From the NCBI GenBank assembly GCA_029060285.1, contig JAIDUH010000029.1, positions 1 to 61,914 on the forward strand: a DNA stretch of 61,914 bases. The letters are read 5' to 3'. The stretch's first letter is position 1; each line of letters starts with the position of its first letter. Origin of the DNA: Muribaculaceae bacterium. Its GTDB lineage: Bacteria > Bacteroidota > Bacteroidia > Bacteroidales > Muribaculaceae. Positions 45,430-54,110 of the stretch are shown one piece after another. Under the pieces are notes generated by a model that made no database searches, was not told the origin of the DNA, and saw only the letters and a program-made list of their open reading frames with translations. Made by a program: the position numbers and the translations under genes.

Positions 45430-48032
45430 GTGCCGGAAAGTTTTCCTGTTGCTTTATTTGTCGGAGTCTGCTCGCGACGGTTGATTTCAAGCGAAGTGGC
45501 AGAAACCTTGTCCTTTACGAATGATGAAATTTCTTCGAGGGTAGCTCCTCCCTTTGACTCTTGGAGTTTTTTAAGAAGCCAGTAGGTGAACATTCCGTGG
45601 TCTTTCTCTTCGTATGGGAAGGCTGTCTGTTGCGCTGATGCTGCTGAGAGCACGAATACGTTGCCTGCTGGTTCTACGTCCTTGTGCTTCAATGCTACGC
45701 CCTTTGCTGCTACTATAGGAGTGTCTTTTTGTCCTGACTCTCGGGCTGATCCTGAGAAGCAGGCATCCATGAAGGCATACACTGAAGCGTTGGGCAATTT
45801 GCCAAGTCCGTCGTAGACTTCCTGCAGCTTGATCATCGTGCGGGAATGCTGGGGCTGTGCATCAACCGGCACCAGGTAGGCTTCTTTAGTGTCATTGTCG
45901 GGCAGACCGTGGCCGGAATAGAAAAGGATCACGTCTACGTCTTCCGCGCGGTTGGCGATGCGTCCTTTTAGATTTTCAAACTCACTCCAGAAGTCGCCGG
46001 AAGTCGCATCAGTCAGGAAGACTATTTGAGATTTCGGTATTCCGAGCGTCTTTTCACAATACTCATTGAATGTCTGTCCATCATGCAGGGCTGAGGCCAC
46101 ATTCGCTACATTCTTATAGTTTTCGTTGGCCACGATGAAGGCAAAAGTATTGTTGTTTTTCTTTCCGGATTCCGGAATGTCTTTATCTACGTCTGAAGTC
46201 TTGGCAAGAATTTTCGTGTTGCCCGGCTTGTTGGTTGCGGTTTGTGTCGGTGTTGTCTGCTTCAGATAATTGTCAAGGTTGATCTTGACGTCCGGCACCT
46301 GATATGACACTGCTTTGCTGGAATCATAAGAATATGATTTTCCCGCCGCTGTCTTGAATGTGATCGAAGCTATCGCGAGCTTGTCATTGTCGATCATATA
46401 GCGGGGTGCTCTGATTTCGACGTTGTTGTTGGTCCATGCGCTCTTGAACATCTCTGCTTCCTTGTTTTTGAGAGGCACCTTGATGGTGGCGTCTCCATAA
46501 GGGGTGGTGATCAGGTATGTCTCGTTGGTAGCGTCATATGGTTGAAGCTCAAGGTCGCGGGGCACGAAAGAGAATGCGTACTTGTCGAGATACTCTTTTT
46601 CAGCTTGCGTCTTCAGCTTTTCATATTCATTCTGAAGTCCACCTTCTGTCACACGCTTCTGGTAGTCTTCGATTTTCTCAAACTCTCCTCGTTTTGCCCA
46701 TGTGCCAAGCTTTCCTTCAATGAAGTTTTTGGCAAATTCCTGATATGAAGGTGCTGCGATTGATGATGCGGTCCCTTGGCCCCCGCCGCTCACGGCAAGC
46801 GGACCATTCATGACCTCCGGCACCTCTCCCATAGCGAGCGGCTTCTCTCCGAGGGCACCGAGTCGGATATTGATGTCATCAAATTTATCCTTGTTGTCAA
46901 GATACCCGTAAGTGATGCCGAGGGCCCTTAGGTATTGCTTGTCGTTTGGCTTGGTGGCAATGATTTGCTCCAGATATTGCGCGGCTGACTCAAAGTATGC
47001 TCGGCTCTGGCGTCTGTTTTTCTTCGCGGTCTTTTCATCTTCCTCCATGATCGACTTGTTGTAGAAGTCTGCACCGAGGTTGTAATAGCATGTGGCTATA
47101 CGTTGGGTGTTCTCAAGACTGTTCGGATGTAACTCTGCAATCTGGTTGTAGATGTCGAGAGCCTTTTTATAGTCGTGAGTTGACTCATACACCTGTGCCT
47201 GCACATTGAGCAGTTGGTCATCTCCCGGCTTCATCAGGAGGGCGCGATCAAGCAGTGGCTGGATGCGGTCGGCATATCCTCCGTCGATGCAGCATTGGAT
47301 ACCCATGGCCACGAGCTGATAGTCGTCAGGATAAAGGATGGCGGCATTGCTCAGGGTATTGATTCCTTTGAGATAATCTTTCGTGTTGATGCAAGCCTGG
47401 CCCATGAAAGTGCTCACCTGATGGCGCATTTTCTCCTCTCCGGTGGCGAGGTACATGTCAAAATATTCCTTTGCCAGGTCATAGTTGCCCGAATTGTATG
47501 AATCCGATGCAGCCACATAGACAAGTGTGGGATAGACGCGGGGGTCATTCTTGAAATCGCCTTCTGTAAAAATTGGAAGTCGTTGGGAGTCTATATAGGC
47601 TCTCGCAAAGTTGGCAAGCTGAGCCTGGTCGCCTGAATTGGAATAGAAAAACGCACCTTTCAGAAGCATCCCGTTGATGTCGAGCAAGACATTTTTGATC
47701 TGCATCTTCTGGTCGTTGTCTTCGGCTAATTCAAGCGCTTTGGATGCTGTCAGATACATGCTCATCACCTTGGGGTAGAGCGATGACTCTTCTTCTCCGT
47801 CATATTGGAGCTCCTTAAGTATCTTGTATTCTTCCGTCATGGCGTTCATCGCAATCTGGGCTGGAGAAAGCATCTCTCCGTCTTCGCCGGCCGGAGTTTC
47901 GCTTGCTTCAATTGGCATTTGGTTTTCTGAAGCTTTCGGTTCTTCCGGAGATTGCCCGGTTGCATAAAGAAGTCCTGCGGTTATCACCGCAGCCAATGTA
48001 AAAATCGTTTTAAGCCTATGTTGCTTATTCAT
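45402..48032 (-). CDS. Exported TPR-caspase (peptidase C14) protein
   Basis: This 876-residue protein has a signal peptide (about 1-26), a linker, TPR-like helical repeats (about 160-400), a middle domain (about 440-590) and a C-terminal caspase-fold peptidase (about 625-845). The catalytic dyad is intact: His708 in YSGHG and Cys758 in DACFSG. The ending AASAQQTAFPYEEKDHGMFT is typical of bacterial caspase homologues. Such enzymes cut after Arg/Lys or Asp depending on the subfamily, and the specificity here is not clear from sequence. The middle domain is also present in the propeller protein encoded 89 nt upstream. Its 3' end overlaps the DUF4384 gene. A regulated protease in the cell envelope is the most likely role. 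Confidence 0.88.
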   Translation of the reverse strand: MNKQHRLKTIFTLAAVITAGLLYATGQSPEEPKASENQMPIEASETPAGEDGEMLSPAQIAMNAMTEEYKILKELQYDGEEESSLYPKVMSMYLTASKALELAEDNDQKMQIKNVLLDINGMLLKGAFFYSNSGDQAQLANFARAYIDSQRLPIFTEGDFKNDPRVYPTLVYVAASDSYNSGNYDLAKEYFDMYLATGEEKMRHQVSTFMGQACINTKDYLKGINTLSNAAILYPDDYQLVAMGIQCCIDGGYADRIQPLLDRALLMKPGDDQLLNVQAQVYESTHDYKKALDIYNQIAELHPNSLENTQRIATCYYNLGADFYNKSIMEEDEKTAKKNRRQSRAYFESAAQYLEQIIATKPNDKQYLRALGITYGYLDNKDKFDDINIRLGALGEKPLAMGEVPEVMNGPLAVSGGGQGTASSIAAPSYQEFAKNFIEGKLGTWAKRGEFEKIEDYQKRVTEGGLQNEYEKLKTQAEKEYLDKYAFSFVPRDLELQPYDATNETYLITTPYGDATIKVPLKNKEAEMFKSAWTNNNVEIRAPRYMIDNDKLAIASITFKTAAGKSYSYDSSKAVSYQVPDVKINLDNYLKQTTPTQTATNKPGNTKILAKTSDVDKDIPESGKKNNNTFAFIVANENYKNVANVASALHDGQTFNEYCEKTLGIPKSQIVFLTDATSGDFWSEFENLKGRIANRAEDVDVILFYSGHGLPDNDTKEAYLVPVDAQPQHSRTMIKLQEVYDGLGKLPNASVYAFMDACFSGSARESGQKDTPIVAAKGVALKHKDVEPAGNVFVLSAASAQQTAFPYEEKDHGMFTYWLLKKLQESKGGATLEEISSFVKDKVSATSLEINRREQTPTNKATGKLSGTWKSKKLKP

Positions 48033-48121
48033 TTCTTAGGAAATTTAATTGTCAGTTTTTTATTGGTTCCCGGGTCGGGGGTCAGGCCGGCCCGGAAGGG
48101 TATTTTGTTTTGATTTGAAGC

Positions 48122-50206
48122 TTAGAATGCGTCTACAAAGGTGAATTCTATAGTGATGCGGCGGAATTCGGATCCTTTCCCTTCGCTTACTCCGATATTA
48201 TATGTGTAGCGGGTATCCATATCATTGATGCCTTCTACATTCTTGTCGAGGAATTCCTTTACGCCATAGGCACGAAGGAAGGCAAGCTGTTCGTTTGTCT
48301 TGATGCCGTCTTTCTGGGTCACTGTGATGGCGCTCATCTTGTTGTCTTGGTAGATCGGCTCGTTTTCGATGTCTCCGTAGGCTCCATCGTAAGCGATGGT
48401 GTTTCTGATGGGGCTTGAGTCTGCTGTGCCGGAAATCTTGACATTGAGGCGCTTCCCTGATTTCACATAGTTGGAGAAGTCTCCTTCGAATGCGTTCTTG
48501 ACGATGTTGAGCATTGAAGAGGCTGCTCCAGACTGCTCTGCGCGGTATTTGCCCGGTGCAAAATCTTCTTGTGCGGAGAACTCCGGATCCACCTGGTAGG
48601 TGAAGTTTACGTTGTAGTTCAGGATCTTGTTGCCGTTGGCATCATATTCAGGAATCACTTCGGAGTTGACCGAAATCTGTGTGCGGTCTGAAATGATGTT
48701 GTCTTTCTTTGCTTCCTGTATCACCTGCTCCTTCAGCTCCTCGAGTTTCACTTCCTCCATCATTTGTTGCTGTACGAGTTCTATCGAAACCACATTGTCG
48801 TTGTTCATGAATTCCATCGGTTTGCGGTTCACATTGTCGTAGATGTATTCCGCTCCCGTTTTCTTGTTGGTGAACTTTGCATAGATAAGTTCGAATGAAT
48901 CGTCACCAAGCAGGCCATACTGCTGGTCGCTGATGGACAGGTCGTCGGCTGAATTGATGCCTCCGAGGTCTTCACGTGGCATGGGGAGGAAGATGGTGGG
49001 CATATTGTCGAAGTTCACGGCAAGCACTTCGTTGTCGGCGTCATACTGGCCAAGGCTTACGCTTGACATTGCTGTGAGGTTCCCTGCGAGGCGGGTCGAG
49101 ATTTCATCCTCAAAGAGTCGGCGTTGCTTTGCTCTTGTTTCGTCGTTGACACGAAGTTGATACTCTTCCATTGTTTCGTTTGGCATCTTTTTCAACCATT
49201 CGCTCATCTTCATGTCTACCTCGTCGCTCATGAGCTTCGCATAATAGGGCTCAAGCTGAAGGCGGCGCGCACGTATGCCTGCATTAGTGGCAGCGGCAAG
49301 CACCGGATTTTCGGCTGCATCCACTATGAAAAGCACGTCGCTGATCGTTGCGTCAGGCACTTCCATTATTATGCGGTCTTCAGGCTTAAGAAGATTCACT
49401 ACTGTCACCTTGTCGTTGTCGGCTGCTACGGCCAGATATTTGCCGTCAAAGTTGAAGTCGCATGCATAGCCATTGTCAAAATCTTCAAGCATCAGCTTCA
49501 CGTTGAAGGTCCTCGTGTCGTAGATTTCTACCATTCCGTCGGCTGTGAGCACTGCCATGTCCTCGCTTGATTTTGAGAAGACCACGTCTGTGACCTTTTC
49601 TCCCGGGTTGATGGTGCGGCGCATCGTTTTGTCCTCGAAGTTCATTACTTCTACCTTTTCGTCGCCGGCGGCAGCCAGGAAGTAAGCGTTCGGGCTGAAC
49701 ACGAGCATGTCAGGCTTGCATGTGAATGCTGGCAGCTCTCCGGCTGGCTTGAATTTCTTGGTTTCGAAAAGATATGTTCCGCTTTCTGTGGCTACTGCGA
49801 GCTGACGTGCATCCGGAGTGAAGGCTGCTGCATATGGAATGCCGTAGCGCTTTGAATCAAAGCTCATGATTTTATCAGCTTCTCCATCTGTGCTGAGTGT
49901 CTCGAGATAAAACTTTCCCTTTTTGTCCTTTTTCACTAAGGCTACATTGATTCCTGTGGGGTTCAAGGCCATGCGCCTGACACTGTCTTTGCTGGCGACG
50001 AGCTCAAGTCCTAAAGTGTTTTGCACTCCTTTGGGGGTCGCTGCCATGATGGCTGAATACAAAGACTCTATCTGCGTCAGCGGGTTGGCTGATTTGAAAT
50101 AGTAGTCTTTCTTGACTACGGGTTCATCTGCATCTTCTTGAGCATAGGCTCCAAGAGGGCTGAGTATTGCGCATAATAGCGCGGGCATTAAAAAAATCTT
50201 TTTCAT
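48122..50206 (-). CDS. Exported beta-propeller/OmpA-like protein
   Basis: This is the first gene of the caspase unit (694 residues). It has a signal peptide (about 1-22, ending AYAQ) and a WD40/YVTN-like propeller (about 75-315, with repeats such as FSPNAYFLAAAGDEKVEVMN). The middle domain (about 332-460) is shared with the caspase protein, and a charged helix (about 478-502) follows. The C-terminal region resembles OmpA-family peptidoglycan-binding domains (NVKISGTADSSPIR, TNEQLAFLRAYGVKEFLDKN, RRITIEF). The shape suggests a periplasmic scaffold or sensor that contacts the wall. Start and promoter fit well (exact consensus 36 nt upstream). No enzyme motif is visible. Confidence 0.8.
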   Translation of the reverse strand: MKKIFLMPALLCAILSPLGAYAQEDADEPVVKKDYYFKSANPLTQIESLYSAIMAATPKGVQNTLGLELVASKDSVRRMALNPTGINVALVKKDKKGKFYLETLSTDGEADKIMSFDSKRYGIPYAAAFTPDARQLAVATESGTYLFETKKFKPAGELPAFTCKPDMLVFSPNAYFLAAAGDEKVEVMNFEDKTMRRTINPGEKVTDVVFSKSSEDMAVLTADGMVEIYDTRTFNVKLMLEDFDNGYACDFNFDGKYLAVAADNDKVTVVNLLKPEDRIIMEVPDATISDVLFIVDAAENPVLAAATNAGIRARRLQLEPYYAKLMSDEVDMKMSEWLKKMPNETMEEYQLRVNDETRAKQRRLFEDEISTRLAGNLTAMSSVSLGQYDADNEVLAVNFDNMPTIFLPMPREDLGGINSADDLSISDQQYGLLGDDSFELIYAKFTNKKTGAEYIYDNVNRKPMEFMNNDNVVSIELVQQQMMEEVKLEELKEQVIQEAKKDNIISDRTQISVNSEVIPEYDANGNKILNYNVNFTYQVDPEFSAQEDFAPGKYRAEQSGAASSMLNIVKNAFEGDFSNYVKSGKRLNVKISGTADSSPIRNTIAYDGAYGDIENEPIYQDNKMSAITVTQKDGIKTNEQLAFLRAYGVKEFLDKNVEGINDMDTRYTYNIGVSEGKGSEFRRITIEFTFVDAF

Positions 50207-50242
50207 AACTTATAGTTAGACAAGTCTTGAATTTGCTTTGCG

Positions 50243-50273
50243 CAAAATTACTAAAAAAAAGATTAATATGCAA
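50243..50273 (-). promoter_or_regulatory. Promoter of the caspase unit (TTG-N20-TAATTTTG)
   Basis: On the minus strand TTG (50273-50271) and TAATTTTG (50250-50243) are separated by exactly 20 nt. The -7 box ends 36 nt before the propeller-protein ATG, giving a short leader of about 30 nt. Confidence 0.85.
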
Positions 50274-50314
50274 TTTTTATTGCTATTTTTGATGCTTTTT
50301 TGGGATTTTTATGC

Positions 50315-50351
50315 CAAAAAAGAAAGCTTGACCCATCAGAGGCCAAGCTTT
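50315..50351 (-). terminator. Intrinsic terminator after pullulanase
   Basis: On the minus strand AAAGCTTG (50351-50344) pairs with CAAGCTTT (50330-50323), extended by three inner pairs. TCTTTTTT follows immediately. It lies 29 nt after the pullulanase stop. Confidence 0.85.
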
Positions 50352-50380
50352 TCATAAAATTTCATTTAGATTAATGGAAA

Positions 50381-52405
50381 TTAACGTTTCACTATGAGTG
50401 CGCTTCTCGGTGAAACAGTGACATTTCCGCTTAATGTCCCTAATCCCGCATTAGGATCTATTTTCCCGTCTTTGACGGCTGCTTGCCAGGTTCCTTTGGG
50501 TAGCTTCACCTCCCTCGGTTGGTCGCTGCCGTTGAAAATCACCTTTATCTCTTTCCAGGAGTCGCCGTTGGCATTGTCCTTAAGGGTGTAGGATATGAGG
50601 TTGGGTGTCTTTTCAGAGTCGATCTTGTCAAACACTAAGTGCTTCGCTATTTGGTCGGCTGAGGTCATCCTGAATGCAGGATGCTCCTTGCGGAGGGCGA
50701 TGAGTCCTTTGTAATAGTCCATCTGGTCTCTGTTGGCTGCCTTGAGGCTCCAGTCGATGGCATTGATGGAATCAGGGCTCTTGTATGAATTGTGAACTCC
50801 TTTCTTGTCCCTGAATATCTCTTCCCCTGCAAACATGAAAGGCGTTCCCTGTGACGTGAATACTATTGTCTGTGCAAGTTTGGCTGCCGCCATTCTTTCC
50901 TCGTCAGTGGCATCGGGCATTGATTTGCGGAGCTTGTCGGTCAGCGTAAGGTCGTCGTGGCAGCTGACATAGTTCACTATCATCTCCGGCGATGCGGCAT
51001 AAGGAAATTTTGAATTATTCCCTTTTGAGTAATTCACTTGCGGATGGGCTGTCGCTGCTACGATTCCTATCTTGACAGTCTCTTCATTCCCGGGCTTGCC
51101 GGTGGCGAATCCTCTGTCCTCGGCATTGGAGTAGTGCCCTTTGACAGCGTCTCGGATGTCGTCTGAGAAGACTGCGATGTCTGTCATTTTCGCTACATTC
51201 TCTTTCAGTGCCCTCTGTTCTGCCGGCAGCGGCGAGTCCCCTGCGGTCCATCCTTCGCCGTATACGAAAATGGATGGATTGATCTTCTTTAATTCTGCTG
51301 CCACCTGGTTCATTGTCTCGGTGTCATGGATAGCCATGAGGTCGAATCTGAATCCGTCGATATGGTATTCATTAGCCCAGTATTTCACTGAATTGATGAT
51401 GTAGTCGCGCATCTGCTGAAGGTCGGAAGCGGTCTCGTTGCCACATCCCGAGGCATCGGAATATCTTCCGTCGTCCCAATGTCTATGGTAATAGCCCGGA
51501 GCTGTGAGCTCGAAGTTTGATCCGTCGTTTTCAGCCGTGTGATTGTAGACTACGTCCATGATCACGCCGATGCCTGCATCATGCAGGGCCTTTACCATCT
51601 CTTTCATTTCCCTCACTCTTGTTCCCGGGTCTGATGGATTTGTGGAATAGCTTCCTTCCGGGGCATTGTAGTTCTGAGGGTCATAGCCCCAGTTATATGT
51701 GTTGTCTTGGAGGTTGGTCTCGTCTACAGAATTATAGTCATAACTCGGCAGGATGTGTACGTGTGTCACCCCGAGTTCCTTCAAATGGTCAATTCCGGTC
51801 TTCTCGCCTTCCGGTGATGTTGTGCCATGCTCTGTGAGCGCGAGAAACTTTCCCTTGTTGGCGATGCCGGATGTAGGTGACATTGAGAAGTCCCTGTGGT
51901 GCATCTCATAGACGATCACGTCGCTGAAATTATCCACTTTGGGTCCCTTGTCTTGGCTCCAGCCTTCCGGATTGGTCTTGGAGAAGTCTATGATGGCTCC
52001 ACGTTTGCCGTTTGCTCCAACTGCTTTAGCCCAGACTCCCGGTGTCTCCGCAAGCCATTTCCCGTACTGTTTTACCTTGAATGTGTAGAATTTCCCATAC
52101 AATTGTCCTTTTACACTGGCAGTCCAGGTCCCGTTCTCTTTATGGAATGTCATTGGTATGGTCTCATATGGCGATCCGTTAAGACCTGTGTCGTAAAGGT
52201 TGAGAACCACTTCCTCAGCCTTCGGGCTCCACAATCTGAAATGAGTCCCTGTGGCATCCACCGACAACTCAAGGTCATCACCGTTGTAAGTGGGATAATC
52301 AGCAAACTTCTGATCATATGTGCTTCGTGCCGATGCCGTGTGGCACATATGTCCCATGCCGCTCACGATTAGGGCGGCAGAAAGAATAGTCATCGTCTTG
52401 TTCAT
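50381..52405 (-). CDS. pulA: Type I pullulanase (GH13)
   Basis: This 674-residue exported enzyme hydrolyses alpha-1,6 branches in pullulan, starch or glycogen fragments. A signal peptide (about 1-26) is followed by an N-terminal CBM48-like domain (about 46-150, GTHFRLWSPKAEEVVLNLY). The pullulanase signature YNWGYDPQNY occurs near 238. The GH13 catalytic regions follow: nucleophile Asp in GFRFDLMAI near 353, acid/base Glu in YGEGW near 381 and VSCHDD near 480. The C-terminal domain is beta-rich. A heptamer array begins 9 nt upstream of the start codon, and a strong terminator follows the gene. Confidence 0.93.
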   Translation of the reverse strand: MNKTMTILSAALIVSGMGHMCHTASARSTYDQKFADYPTYNGDDLELSVDATGTHFRLWSPKAEEVVLNLYDTGLNGSPYETIPMTFHKENGTWTASVKGQLYGKFYTFKVKQYGKWLAETPGVWAKAVGANGKRGAIIDFSKTNPEGWSQDKGPKVDNFSDVIVYEMHHRDFSMSPTSGIANKGKFLALTEHGTTSPEGEKTGIDHLKELGVTHVHILPSYDYNSVDETNLQDNTYNWGYDPQNYNAPEGSYSTNPSDPGTRVREMKEMVKALHDAGIGVIMDVVYNHTAENDGSNFELTAPGYYHRHWDDGRYSDASGCGNETASDLQQMRDYIINSVKYWANEYHIDGFRFDLMAIHDTETMNQVAAELKKINPSIFVYGEGWTAGDSPLPAEQRALKENVAKMTDIAVFSDDIRDAVKGHYSNAEDRGFATGKPGNEETVKIGIVAATAHPQVNYSKGNNSKFPYAASPEMIVNYVSCHDDLTLTDKLRKSMPDATDEERMAAAKLAQTIVFTSQGTPFMFAGEEIFRDKKGVHNSYKSPDSINAIDWSLKAANRDQMDYYKGLIALRKEHPAFRMTSADQIAKHLVFDKIDSEKTPNLISYTLKDNANGDSWKEIKVIFNGSDQPREVKLPKGTWQAAVKDGKIDPNAGLGTLSGNVTVSPRSALIVKR

Positions 52406-52413
52406 ATCTAATT

Positions 52414-52470
52414 AATTCTAAATCCAAAACTATAATATTCCCAACACCCAATTCTAAATTCTAAATTATT
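52414..52470. repeat. Heptamer array between rsgA and pulA
   Basis: The units AATTCTA, AATCCAA, AACTATA, ATATTCC, CAACACC, then after one extra base AATTCTA, AATTCTA and AATTATT keep the 7-nt period. The array begins 9 nt before the pullulanase start (minus strand) and ends 9 nt before the rsgA stop, so it fills most of the gap. Confidence 0.75.
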
Positions 52471-52478
52471 GAAACGCC

Positions 52479-53468
52479 TCAATTCCCTTTCCGGTACTTG
52501 TCGCTGTCGCCTGCCTCAACTTCCTCAAGGATATTAAGATATGAGGCATACCTCGATTCTGCTATGCGATGCTCGGCTACAGCCTCTTTTACGGCGCAAC
52601 CCGGTTCATTCGTATGCCTGCAGTCGCCATATTTGCAGTCGTGTGAGGCTTTGAAAATCTCCGGAAAGAAATGTCCGGTGTCTTCTGCCGTGAAGTCGAT
52701 GGTCCCGAAACTCCTCACTCCGGGAATGTCTATGATTTCTCCTCCATAAGGAAGATCAAGCATTTCCGAAAAGGTTGTCGTGTGCGTTCCCGTATGATAG
52801 AGTTCTGAAATTTCTCCCGTGCGGAGATTAATCCCCGGGATGAGCGAATTTATGATTGAGGATTTTCCTACTCCGCTGTTTCCCGCGAGGAGTGATATGT
52901 TGTCTGCGGTCTCTTCCCGTAGGGCATCAAGACCGAAACCTGTCGCTGCCGACATGATAAGGGTCGGATATCCTAATGAATCATAGAGATACTTCATTGC
53001 CTCTCCGAGTTCCCGGTCTTCCTCATCCCACATGTCGCATTTGTTGAGAATTATCCCGGCTGGAATCCTGTAAGCCTCGGCAGTAGCCAAAAACCTGTCT
53101 ATGAATGTCAATGGCACAGCCGGATCTCTCAACGTCACTACAAGAAGAGCCTTGTCGATGTTTGCCGCAAGTATGTGGGATTCCTTTGACAGATTGGATG
53201 CCCTTCTTATTATATAATTGTGGCGTGGCATGATTTCAGTTATATACCATACGTCATCAGTGGCTCTGACTGCCTTTACATGGTCGCCGACAGCAACAGG
53301 ATTGGTGGTCCGTATCCCTTTGATGCGGAAGTTCCCTTTGATGCGGCAGCTTACAGTCGGTCCCTCGTCAAGACGCACATCATAGGCGCTCCCTGTGTTT
53401 TTCACAACGAGTCCCATGGCTGCCTCAGCCGTCAATGTCACTTTCTTTTTCTTTTCTTTCTTTGCCAT
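52479..53468 (-). CDS. rsgA: Ribosome biogenesis GTPase RsgA
   Basis: This cytosolic circularly permuted GTPase releases maturation factors from the 30S subunit. The N-terminal OB-fold (GPTVSCRIKGNFRIKG) is followed by the permuted G motifs: NKCD (G4), GNSGVGKSSIIN (G1) and DIPGVRSFG (G3). The C-terminal zinc site is visible as CKYGDCRHTNEPGCAV. I start the gene at the ATG at 53468 (MAKKEKKKKVTL). An in-frame ATG five codons upstream would add only MLYDC. It lies between rplS and pulA on the same strand, and rplS is closed off by a strong terminator. Confidence 0.95.
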   Translation of the reverse strand: MAKKEKKKKVTLTAEAAMGLVVKNTGSAYDVRLDEGPTVSCRIKGNFRIKGIRTTNPVAVGDHVKAVRATDDVWYITEIMPRHNYIIRRASNLSKESHILAANIDKALLVVTLRDPAVPLTFIDRFLATAEAYRIPAGIILNKCDMWDEEDRELGEAMKYLYDSLGYPTLIMSAATGFGLDALREETADNISLLAGNSGVGKSSIINSLIPGINLRTGEISELYHTGTHTTTFSEMLDLPYGGEIIDIPGVRSFGTIDFTAEDTGHFFPEIFKASHDCKYGDCRHTNEPGCAVKEAVAEHRIAESRYASYLNILEEVEAGDSDKYRKGN

Positions 53469-53532
53469 ACAATCATATAACAAAAAACATCCCCGATAAT
53501 TCCAATTCAGACAAAAAATCTTGCTATGTAAA

Positions 53533-53571
53533 TAAAAAAAATCGGGCGGAAAAATTATTTTCCGTCCCGAT
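53533..53571 (-). terminator. Intrinsic terminator of rplS
   Basis: The arms 53541-53553 and 53558-53571 pair with one bulged base (ATCGGG-CGGAAAA against TTTTCCGTCCCGAT). On the minus strand the hairpin is followed by a run of eight T. It lies 27 nt after the rplS stop. Confidence 0.88.
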
Positions 53572-53597
53572 CTTTATCTTCCGAGGCTTGCTGTCTT

Positions 53598-53960
53598 TTA
53601 TTTTGCCTTCTTTACGAAGCGCTCCTTGATGCGTGCCTTCTTGCCGGTGAGGTTGCGCAGATAATAAAGTTTTGCACGTCTTACCTTACCGAGCTTGTTG
53701 ACTGTGATTGATTCGATGAAGGGTGACTCCATAGGGAAGATACGCTCTACGCCGATGCCGTCAGAAATCTTGCGCACTGTGAAGCGCTTCTTGTCCTGGT
53801 GGCCGGAGATGCGGATCACTACACCGCGATACTGCTGGATACGTTCCTTGTTACCCTCTTTGATTCGGTATGCTACAGTCACTGTGTCGCCGGGGCCGAA
53901 TGTGTCGAATTCTTTTTTGGGAGTTGCAAATGCTTCCTCCACAACTTTGATTAAATCCAT
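53598..53960 (-). CDS. rplS: 50S ribosomal protein L19
   Basis: This encodes L19 (bL19, 120 residues), located at the interface with the small subunit. The start [18 protein letters not shown] and the [17 protein letters not shown] and [13 protein letters not shown] stretches are characteristic. The frame stays open 55 codons further upstream, but that extension ([11 protein letters not shown] and onward) has no homology to L19 and spans the promoter, so I start at 53960. The gene has its own promoter and terminator and is monocistronic. Confidence 0.96.
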   Translation of the reverse strand: MDLIKVVEEAFATPKKEFDTFGPGDTVTVAYRIKEGNKERIQQYRGVVIRISGHQDKKRFTVRKISDGIGVERIFPMESPFIESITVNKLGKVRRAKLYYLRNLTGKKARIKERFVKKAK

Positions 53961-54059
53961 TGTAGTTGATATATTTAAATTATATTTGCAACATAACAGG
54001 TATCCTTTTTCCGGATGCCACTCTCGCATCCTTCCTGCCAGCGATTGCAAATCCGGATG

Positions 54060-54090
54060 CAAAATTACAAAAAATTTCCGTAACTGCCAA
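54060..54090 (-). promoter_or_regulatory. rplS promoter (TTG-N20-TAATTTTG)
   Basis: On the minus strand TTG (54090-54088) and TAATTTTG (54067-54060) are spaced by exactly 20 nt. The expected leader to the rplS ATG is about 95 nt, long enough for a regulatory RNA. It overlaps the folP promoter on the other strand. Confidence 0.85.
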
Positions 54091-54098
54091 AAAAATGC

Positions 54099-54106
54099 TA
54101 AATTTG
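54099..54106 (+). promoter_or_regulatory. -7 box TAAATTTG abutting folP
   Basis: The box ends 4 nt before the folP ATG (TAAATTTGCATCATGA), with TTC in place of TTG 20 nt upstream. The transcript would be leaderless or nearly so, as for the helicase gene at 35964. Confidence 0.6.
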
Positions 54107-54110
54107 CATC

